Source: Phoronis australis
Lineage: Eukaryota; Phoronida; Phoronidae
Assembly: GCA_002633005.1 (NCBI GenBank)
Contig: NMRA01000049.1
Span: forward strand, 511,189 to 575,188
DNA: 64,000 bases
Reading direction: 5' to 3'
The notes under the pieces are model-generated. The model searched no databases, was not told the origin of the DNA, and saw nothing but the letters and a program-made list of their open reading frames with translations. Positions within the stretch are counted from its first letter, which is position 1. Every line of letters starts with the position of its first letter. A program made the position numbers and the translations under genes. Of this stretch, positions 57,101-64,000 are shown in pieces.

Positions 57101-60100
57101 GAAGATGTGAAAGTTAACGGGGATGTTCACCCGAAACCTGTGACAGTCGAGGATGTGCATCTGAAAAACAATTACCCTCCCACAGTCAATGGGTTGGCTC
57201 CGATAGGGTTCGAAGGTCAAGACAACCCATCCTATGTCATAGAAGAAAATCCTCCGCTCGCTCCCATTGGTTGGTATAATTGTTGTTGCAATGCATTGGG
57301 CACTGTTTTAATGATGGGAGTAACAGTGTTTTCACCAGGCTTTTTGAGCACGGCGCCTTTCCACAGGAGTCCGCACTCGTATTTTGATGCCTCCTCGCTT
57401 AAATATCGACTACCGTGTTCAAACTGTGAGCCGTGTTCATTGTTTGATAGTCACATTAGAATTGTAATGGCAGTATTGGCGGAAGTTTCACTGTAGTGCT
57501 CACTGCCACAAAAGTTTTCCAGTTTAAAGCTTCTGTTTGTAGACATGATTAAAAATTATTAAACTTTTTTACCTGTTTTTTCATTGAAGGGTTTGAAGGT
57601 GTTACTTCTGTGCCCTCCTCAGAACCGCTGTACCCCAGGTTGGATGGGCCTGGATCAAACGCGACCCCTGCGGAAGTAGACATGACTTCTCTGTCTGACG
57701 TCAATCCGACGGCTTCAGAAGCTGGTAAGTTTGAGGTGGTATATTGAGTTTTGTTGGTTGTCTATCTTGAGCCATTTGGTTTAAGCTGTCTCAACAGATG
57801 GCAGCAGGGCAATGTCTTGTAGTCTATTAAACACTTCCATGGAAGTTTATACACATTTTCCATTAGACTTCAGTGTTTACTGAAGGAATGTAGCGAGTCC
57901 AGAGATCTGGAATATTAGGCCTAGAGCTGGGTTGCATGAATAATCGCTCTTCACAATTTAGATTTTTGTGTGAAATCAATAACCTGCTGGTAAAGGATTC
58001 CACTGGCGAATCGAATCTAGAATGCCGTAAGGATGGGAAAGACCCAACCACAATGTCAGAAAGATTAATGTCCAAGTAGCCGCTAAAACAGCATCCAGTC
58101 CTTTCCATTGTGTTTTGTCCGTAGGAAAGCTTTTGAAGTTGTGGTATTCGATATTGTTATTATCCAACGATGAAGTTTGAGCACAGCCACTTTTGGGGCT
58201 TATTCACAATGTAAAATGCACCAGAAGCAAGTGCTGATACACTCTTCTCGTTCTCTGCGTTCGTATTATTGCTGGGCTAAGCACCCAGTTAAAGAATGGG
58301 ACTACGGGCTTGAAAATGTTGAAAATTCCTGCTTTCTGGGGGCAACTTAGTCGTTTTGCATCTCAAGATGTGTTTTTGTGGGAAATGTTCGTAATTTGTT
58401 TATAATCACAAGTGTGAGTGAGGTACAGATGAAATGAACACTGAGGACCAGCATTTTACTTTGCATTTTTCCTTCAATGAATTAATTTCCAGAATAGAAA
58501 TGAGCCTTGGTAATACCACAGCATATTGGATAACGTTTGCAATTTTCACATTTGCTAGACCTGTTTAATAATTATTTTTCTATACACTTATACTTGAAAA
58601 CCATTACTTTGTTCCACCGTGTTTTATTTTTTTCTTGAGATACAATTTTTCACCATTTCATAAGCAAAACATCCGGTGGACTCCAAATTTAGAAATGCAG
58701 CGTACGATAGCACTGGAGACTCCATTAATTCCAGTGCTGGGCCCGGTAAGTGAGCTCTGGACAGATGCCTGTTCAACTACAGCTTGGCTTACAGGCTGAA
58801 ACATGGTTCAGTGGCATCTGAATTGCATTTGGAAATCCACCCCCCAGATTTGTCAAATGTTTGATATACGTATTTTTATTGACCCGGAGGTGTGGAAAAG
58901 CATTGGAAAAGTCTGTTATTTCTGACTAGTCCTGTGAAATCAAGAAAAAGTGAAATATTCTGTCGTCACTTGCTTGCAAGCATACCAAAAATTCAGTTTT
59001 TTGAAGATATCAACTTTTGCTGTTTGTGTCTTGACTTGTTCTCTCTTAATACTGCTGCTGCTGACAACTGAATTATGATTTCTGACCTCTGTATTTTCAT
59101 TACATTTCAACAAAATGTGAAAGTGATTAAAAATTAATCATTTATCTCGCCTGATGTTTGATGATTGTCTCTTATTAGTATTCCAAAGTTCTAATGAGTT
59201 ACCGTATCGTAAAACCCAAATCTCTGCAGAGTTTTATTTTATCACGGGATTTTTGCACGCATGTTCAGCTGAAGCTAATGAAAAACAAGATGGTGGTCGA
59301 CTATACTAGTGATAAGATCTGTTCTCACTCCGCTGTCTTGCGATTTTGGATTGTGGCCATGCATTTTGCTGTCGCGGAACCATGTTTCACATGAAACTAT
59401 TGCTTGTGGGTAAGGTTACTTATCAAGTGCCTGGATTACTTGCTACCAGCGCTTTATTGTCCCAATTGGAACGGTAAGTGTGGCGTATCCGCTGGCATCG
59501 TTATACATGCACCCTTCCAGTCTGTAGGACCGCATCATCACTGCACCCTGTTATTCTCCTGTGAACTATTAAAGCCCTCTGCTTTGATTTTTTGATTCAT
59601 GCTCGACAGTGCGTATTGAAATGTCATTCATGATACCATTGGTGAGCAGTGTTATGAACTTTTGTCACGTCATCCGTAACCTCATAGGTTAACATCTCGC
59701 CAATTTAGGACACATCATTGCTGACACGTGAAATATTTATTTTTTCATTTTTTTTGTGAAAGATAAGTAACACCAAATCAATGCTGTGCCATGTTACAGC
59801 TACTTTCTGAGATCATTCTGAGAAGTTTTGAAAAATAAAAAGATCAATTTTGACAATAATTTTTGTCCAAAATCGGCGAGATTTTACCATAACTTACAGT
59901 TTACCTTGAGCTGTATTTCACTCCTGTTTAGCGGTGAACGTTGAATCCATATCGTGATTAACACTCACTCAACCGATCTTGACTTATTGTCCAGTGAGCT
60001 GCCTTCCCAAGTCACAGGCATTGCATACATTACACGCACAATTTTTGAAAAAGCAGTTTTTAAGATGCTTTCGTCAAGCTCTGATGGTTTCCATGTTCTT

Positions 60101-63100
60101 GTTGGTCGTGGAAATGGGAATTCCATCACGGTAAGGAGAGCTAGTAGATCAATTTTATGATAGTAAACTGCCTAATTCGATTTTCCTGTTTCATACAGCT
60201 AAACAGGGCGAAATGTCGCATCAATGGTGATGAGAAAGATACTAAATGAACAAAAACAGCACTAGTCCTGGTATCCAACAGGTGCAAAAATTTACAAGAA
60301 ACGATGGACTGTTTTACAAAGCAACACTGTATCAAGTGTAAAAGTTGAGGAATATCATTACTCATAATGAAAATCTCATGTTTAACCGAGGCTTTAAATT
60401 TTCGTTTAGAAAAAAATCAATTTGAAAAGGTGTGACTAGGTATAGGTATTAAAATCTTTCTCACTGTCTTGTGATCCTCAGAATCATTTGGTCTAATAAT
60501 TAGTTGATGTTCTACAGTCTGTCAAACTGTTTGGTGGCTGTGAAATAACGCTGTGGCTTCGTGGCTGGCGGTCAAATCACGTGCAAGGACTAGTGGGGCA
60601 TCTGTGATTGGCTGGAATTTTTTTAGAATTTCATATCACATCAGTCTCTATCCAATCACGTGTTTTCATGCTGTTCCGTACACATGATTTGACCACCCGT
60701 CATTTTGTTTACGGGGTCCAACATTGGATACAGGGTATTTATTGACAATGGTATTTTTGTGTTAATGAGTTTGGCTTCTGCTAATTATTCCTATGTCTTG
60801 ATTTTAGAAACACATTGTGTCCTTGGGTACAATGAGATTAGAACTTAACAGAAATTGCTGAGTTTCACTACCCTGTGAAACCCATCAACTGCCTGTATCA
60901 AATGTTTTTACTGATCTTGAAACTGACTTTGAGACTGCTCTGTTTTGTTTATGCATTACGGTAAAAATTCTGCAATTTGGGACAAAAATAACTGCCAAAG
61001 TTACCAGGGCTGTAGTGGGGCGTAGGCGCAGCCAACCACTTTTTAGCAGCACTGCAAGTTACGTTCAGTGCTCAAGGTGATACAGTGGGCTTTTGGTGCC
61101 TACTTACCTCTAATTTTACCACTACAGCACTGAAAGTTGCCATATTTCAGAGGCTTCCCACACTTCTGTAAGCACTGGAAATTTTACCATATGTTGTTTC
61201 AATTTTGGTTATAGCTATTGCATACAAACCATGCTGAAAGCAAAATAAATTTACCTGAAAAGTTATTTTAGTTGAGAAATTTGATGAAATGAAATTTTAA
61301 TTACCTTTGCGCCATATTGTGTCCCAAACGGAATTTTTACCTCAAACCTCGTTAACACTACAACTTTTGGACTAAAAGCACGCTGCTACTTTAAAAAAGC
61401 AACGACACATCTCACCATCATTGATCTCAATTAACCTCACGCTGGATGCTGGTTGTCACTCCTTAAGTTTTCATTACTGACTAATACGGGTAGTTCTGTA
61501 ATAATGAATTCAGTAGATATTCCACATCTAGCACACAAGAACAACAGGCGTCACCTATTGGCAAAACAGTCACCCGTGCAGCCAATGTATTGTTTTTTGA
61601 AAGGCTGCACAAAGGCAAATGAGCAAAGGAAAGCAAGGTTTGAAACGCCATGATTTGTGAAGCGATAAATTAAAAAAATCTTACATTCTTTTAGCTAATT
61701 ACAGTTGAATTTGCTTTTTGATATGCGGGCAAATAAAAAATACCTCACCACTAACTTGATTTAAAAAATCTAAGGCTAGAACCAACTCTGCCTTTTTGAC
61801 CTTTACTGTTGATTTTGTGATTACAAATTTTGACCCAATATAATTTCTCATGGAGAAGTGCCTGGCAAGAGTGAGAACCAAGATGGCCGAATCTCCTGGA
61901 CTACCTGAGTATGATGAAGTCACACTTTCAATCCCTATGCGCTAGTAGACAATGCACTGCACTGCACTGGACTCTTCACTCTACTGGACACCATGCTATA
62001 ACAGAAACTAAATACTACACTCACGGTATCGGACGATATGCTGTGTTGGACGATATGCTGTGTTGGACGATATGCTGTATCGGACTATATGCTGTAACAG
62101 ACCCTACATTATACCTAAAATTACGCTGTATCGGATGCTGTGCTGTATCCTATACTCCTGCCCATTCAATAACATGAAAGACTTCAGTGAAATTGAGCAT
62201 CAGTGACATCTTTACTAAAAATTTTCAAAAAAATCTTTTACGGTATTCTCACACCCAAAATAATTTACCAACATCAATATTTTACCGTTCTGTTAATTCG
62301 TACATGGTCTCATAAGGTCAAGAACACGAAGTAGCTTACGGGGAGACCAAGAAAACGGCATAAAAATGCAAAATCTTGTTTCATGATCATGCATGCCAAA
62401 ATTGCCCTTTCACGGGTCAAAAACCATGCTAATTTGGAGAATCAGTTCTGCGCAGAAGTTTTGTCTCAGGATAGTGATAATCCTAGTAATCCATATGTCT
62501 TTGGGGATTTGAAATCCTGCTCTGCATCTCCTGGTCCTTACATGAACATGCCTTAACTCTTAATTGAATTTAGGATTGACAATTCTATTCAATTCGTACA
62601 GTAGTTGCTGCGAATTGTTTAACTTTCTGTTCGTTTTTGCATGGGCCTTATGAGATTTCCAGCCATTCTGCTTATTTAACACATCCCCACCTCATGAAAT
62701 AACTAATTATTTAATTTTATGCTTAATTTTGGAGTGATTACTGTATGAGCTTATTCACCTTTGTAACTTTAAATTCATTTAAAAATTACATTTCTTTTAA
62801 GTCAACAACGACACATTTTTAGTTAACACTTTTCTTAATGCTGATTACAATTTTCACATCGGTCATTTTCAAAATAACGATTCATTTGCCTACTTGGTTT
62901 GGTGCTTGCTTGGTGCGACTGCATCCTAACCTCCAGTTTTAGAGAGTGCTGTTTGCTGGTTTGTAGGTTTCGGCGCGTCTCATAAGGAGACCGAGGGTGT
63001 GGCTCTGCTTGGTGTCAAGAAAAGATCAGGTTTAATTCTCACTTAACTCGCACATTGTGCATAGTTAACTCCCCTGTCTGTGTGGTGCTGTGCATGTGGT

Positions 63101-63978
63101 GATTCATAACGACGTCGTTCATTTTAATGTCACGTGTCGCTTGTAGAAGTACTAACAACTTCGTAAAGAAAAAAATGATACCTGGCTGTTTGACGCAAAC
63201 TATCATTGGATATCTTCGTAGTGAACATACTGAGTTTGTTTATGGAGTTGGTACTTCTACTCGAAGTTGTATGATTGTTCTTTTGATTCTTTAAAGATTT
63301 CCTCCTGTCTTATTTCATACGCGGTATTGCATATCTAATGTAGTTTTGACTAAATGTTTTTTATTTTCATTTCTAGATTGTAATTTTAATTGAAACTATG
63401 AAAAAAGAGATTGCTGCATATGTCTGTTACAAGTTTGGCCCTTCGTGATTTTGAATGAAATGATGTTAGCTTAGAACTGTGTTTGAGTTTACCTGTGGAT
63501 AAACTGACTTCAACAAAAAAATCTCTGAGCTTGAGTAATCTCACTGTTGTTCAATGCTTTTTGACATCTTAAAAATTGGAGGAGCAGTTTGCATGGCTTT
63601 CGGTTATAACACTTAAAATTTAACAATCAAATCCTTCTCCACTATGGTTTTAGTTCAGCCTGTATCACTCATAGTAAAATCTTTCTAATTTTGGACAAAA
63701 TATGACGAACAAGTGAAAATTTATTTTCTATCTTTTCATATATGGTGCTTTACCATGTTCAAGTTGTGTACTGTAGCTAGCAACAGAAAATATTTTGAAC
63801 TGTTGTGGTTATTCACAATAATGTTAGAAACCCTTTGAAATTTTTAAAAAGTGCAATGTTGGCAATAATTTTTGTCCGAAATTGGTGAGATTTTAACGTA
63901 TTTCTACAACAGCTTCAAATTTCAGGTGGTGGAAATGATTCCATGGCCACGCCTCTAAATTCCAATTGCGATTCATAA
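39082..63978 (+). CDS. Unidentified gene with alternative first exons and symmetric cassette exons
   Basis: Candidate exons: alternative starts 39082-39139, 46484-46580 and 56909-57269, then 57590-57724, 58665-58745, 62967-63029 and 63926-63978 (stop). Every junction has phase 1, with a codon split as G|GN or G|CA, so any first exon joins any later exon in frame. The longest form would be about 230 residues, with an acidic proline-rich start and no signal peptide, membrane segment or known domain. The first exons share (P)IGF and NPSY-like motifs; later exons give RNAAYDSTGDS and VALLGVKKRS. Such a region could be a soluble disordered protein, or the cytoplasmic N terminus of a larger protein if the terminal exon is only one of several alternatives. 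I do not recognise the family. Confidence 0.6.
39618..39760. mobile_element. Hairpin (MITE-like) element, copy f, long-armed
   Basis: The arms are about 62 nt. GGTAAAAGTGGAGTAAACTG on the left is mirrored by ACTCCACTTTTACC on the right, with GAGAACCAGTTTTCACTCA and TGAGTGAAACTGGTTCCC inside. It has the same core as the other copies but longer, unrelated outer arms. It lies in intron 1 of the unidentified + strand gene. Confidence 0.85.
41610..41850. repeat. Diverged repeat, first of a pair (other copy 55575-55900)
   Basis: Shared ordered phrases include GTGCA(A/G)(T/C)GCCACCT, TTTTGAAACAGTG/TTTTAAAACAGTG, TTCTTTG, GAATTTGAA(A/G)TT and TTTTTG..CAATG. Identity is patchy, so the two copies are old. 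Confidence 0.5.
44668..44940 (+). mobile_element. tRNA-derived SINE
   Basis: The head looks like a tRNA gene. An A-box-like GGCGGACTGAGTGCC lies near 44681-44695 and a perfect B box GGTTCGAATCC at 44715-44725. A non-tRNA body follows, ending in TTTTTATAAAAAAGAAAAAA. The acceptor stem does not pair well, so this is a SINE and not a functional tRNA. Confidence 0.75.
44770..46310. repeat. Direct duplication of about 760 bp around an N (copies 44770-45532 and 45534-46300)
   Basis: Starting from CTCTGTCTTCATTTGTGTAT, the second copy repeats the SINE body and 500 bp of downstream sequence with only a few per cent differences. Copy 1 ends at the N after CCACTCCAGC. Copy 2 continues from the same CCACTCCAGC into new sequence. 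This is the expected picture for two contigs with overlapping allelic ends joined without merging. Confidence 0.88.
46484..46580 (+). CDS. Unidentified gene, alternative first exon B
   Basis: It encodes MDRNAQAGSTSDIPIGFNIA and YGPVMNNPSYGI plus one base; the donor is gtaagt. An in-frame TAG lies 33 nt upstream. It shares PIGF and NPSY with exon C. It lies about 7.4 kb downstream of exon A and implies a separate promoter. Confidence 0.65.
50069..50571. mobile_element. TIR element of about 0.5 kb
   Basis: The left end TATGCAGGCCTTTATACAG is matched by the right end read on the other strand (TACATACAGGCCTTTATCCAG without the last base). The interior repeats (T)GGACGCCC(T/A) phrases several times. 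No coding content. Confidence 0.65.
51240..51490. repeat. CTTACCCCA-rich interspersed repeat, copy 1
   Basis: Ordered phrases GACAACTTACTCCAC, GGTGGGGT, GGTAACTTGTGCCACTT, TAATCGCTAT and CGCCTTGCCCTAGTTATTGG recur in the same order at 53100-53720. Shorter relatives lie near 49880 and 50690. Confidence 0.65.
51857..51905. repeat. (CA)n microsatellite
   Basis: An almost pure CA run with two CG variants. Confidence 0.95.
53055..53790. repeat. CTTACCCCA-rich interspersed repeat, copy 2, interrupted by a TIR element
   Basis: The left half (53100-53217) matches 51320-51430 and the right half (53685-53725) matches 51445-51475. Between the halves lies the TIR element at 53220-53605. Confidence 0.6.
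53220..53605. mobile_element. TIR (MITE-like) element of 386 bp
   Basis: The left end TACCGGGATTTTCCGTAGAT plus AAGCCCA is mirrored by GGGCTTATCTACGGAAAACC plus CTGGTA at the right end. The interior has further AAATAAACGCCC-type phrases. It has no coding capacity. The TACCG(T/G)..AAGC(G/C)CC ends are reminiscent of the 12693-14200 element. Confidence 0.85.
55575..55900. repeat. Diverged repeat, second of a pair (other copy 41610-41850)
   Basis: See the shared phrases listed for the first copy. The spacing is slightly longer here. Confidence 0.5.
56909..57269 (+). CDS. Unidentified gene, alternative first exon C (long)
   Basis: It encodes 120 residues plus one base. The acidic start is MSGHEMKEIVVVDDTTKG, followed by FTPPPPPKDAPPPLEED and the end LAPIGFEGQDNPSYVIEENP plus PLAPI. 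The donor is gttggt. An in-frame TGA lies 9 nt before the ATG. The frame stays open past the donor, to 57496. The alternative is a read-through form, but the downstream residues look non-coding (Cys-rich, no homology seen). Confidence 0.7.
57590..57724 (+). CDS. Unidentified gene, cassette exon (45 codons)
   Basis: The acceptor ttgaag ends at 57589 and the donor gtaagt starts at 57725. It reads (G)FEGVTSVPSSEPLYPRLDG and then PGSNATPAEVDMTSLSDVNP. Joining exon C to it regenerates LAPIGFEG, a motif already present inside exon C. Phase 1-1. Confidence 0.68.
57725..58664 (+). other. Intron of the unidentified gene
   Basis: About 940 bp; no repeat or exon was recognised. Confidence 0.5.
58665..58745 (+). 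CDS. Unidentified gene, cassette exon (27 codons)
   Basis: The acceptor ataag ends at 58664 and the donor gtaagt starts at 58746. It reads (A)KHPVDSKFRNAAYDSTGDS and then INSSAGP plus one base. NAAYD resembles NPxY-type sorting or PTB motifs. Phase 1-1. Confidence 0.62.
58746..62966 (+). other. Intron of the unidentified gene (4.2 kb)
   Basis: It contains a FAM-T copy (59825-59895) and a related fragment in reverse near 60965-61000. A segment at 61595-61660 is related to the region 10475-10545. A short tandem array lies at 62028-62150. No exon was recognised. Confidence 0.55.
62028..62150. repeat. Minisatellite with GATATGCTGT core
   Basis: Units of about 13-15 bp, (T)GGACGATATGCTGTGT, are tandemly repeated with decay toward CGGATGCTGTGCTGTATC. 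Confidence 0.85.
62967..63029 (+). CDS. Unidentified gene, cassette exon (21 codons)
   Basis: The acceptor ttgtag ends at 62966 and the donor gtttaa starts at 63030 (weak). It reads (G)FGASHKETEGVALLGVKKR and S plus one base. Phase 1-1. Shortness and the weak donor lower the confidence. Confidence 0.5.
63030..63925 (+). other. Intron of the unidentified gene
   Basis: The last 150 bp (63780-63900) are a FAM-T repeat copy that runs almost to the acceptor of the possible terminal exon. Nothing else was recognised. Confidence 0.5.
63780..63900. repeat. Interspersed FAM-T repeat, best-preserved copy
   Basis: The core GGCAATAATTTTTGTCCGAA plus ATTGGTGAGATTTTA is preceded by GTTAGAAACCCTTTGAAA. 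Related copies are at 1190-1240, 47690, 52080, 53000, 54300 (reverse), 54475-54535, 59825-59895 and 34050 (reverse). Confidence 0.75.
63926..63978 (+). CDS. Unidentified gene, possible terminal exon
   Basis: The acceptor tttcag ends at 63925. In the inherited phase it reads (G)GGNDSMATPLNSNCDS and stop (TAA at 63976). No GT occurs before the stop, so if real it ends the protein. It may instead be a chance acceptor, with the true next exon beyond the window. Confidence 0.4.
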
Positions 63979-64000
63979 TCCTGCACAAGAAATCATCCGT

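Noticed and set aside
57270-57496. Extension of exon C past its donor to a stop at 57496
   Set aside because: The sequence after the phase-1 donor loses the acidic/proline character, and the phase matches the other first exons perfectly at 57269.

Overview
This window is from an animal (metazoan) genome, probably a non-vertebrate and plausibly a marine invertebrate. Genes are split by long AT-rich introns with ordinary GT-AG splice sites. The products are metazoan synaptic or scaffold and ciliary proteins. The non-coding DNA is crowded with short interspersed repeats, palindromic elements and small TIR elements. Four single N bases (5089, 12630, 33695, 45533) look like unsized contig joins. 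At two of them the flanking sequence is repeated in a way that suggests unmerged haplotypes of a heterozygous individual.

Left third, + strand (1-20384): the 3' part of a SHANK family gene. Seven exons can be joined in one frame with matching splice phases, from a linker exon cut by the window edge, through a PDZ domain spread over three exons, to a 3.58-kb last exon. That exon carries proline-rich segments, three WH2-like repeats, a Homer-type PPxxF motif and a C-terminal SAM domain. The ankyrin repeats and any SH3 domain would lie upstream of the window.

Middle, - strand (38552-27131): a RABL2 gene encoding a ciliary Rab-like GTPase. Seven coding exons are visible with consistent phases. 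The exon that should hold the switch I region is absent, and an N lies in exactly that intron. SHANK and RABL2 are tail to tail, the same order and orientation as SHANK3 and RABL2B at human 22q13.33, so this looks like an old conserved linkage.

Right, + strand (39082 to about 63978): an unidentified gene, head to head with RABL2 across about 530 bp. It has three candidate alternative first exons, each with an in-frame stop just upstream of its ATG. They are followed by three symmetric 1-1 phase cassette exons and a possible terminal exon. The first exons share a PIGF/NPSY-like motif, and every junction splits a codon after its first base. I do not recognise the product.

The rest is intron or intergenic DNA. 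It holds six copies of a hairpin (MITE-like) family, a 0.9-kb foldback element, a 1.5-kb TIR element with a HIRAN-like coding remnant, further TIR elements, a tRNA-headed SINE, at least two multi-copy interspersed families, and several tandem repeats and microsatellites.
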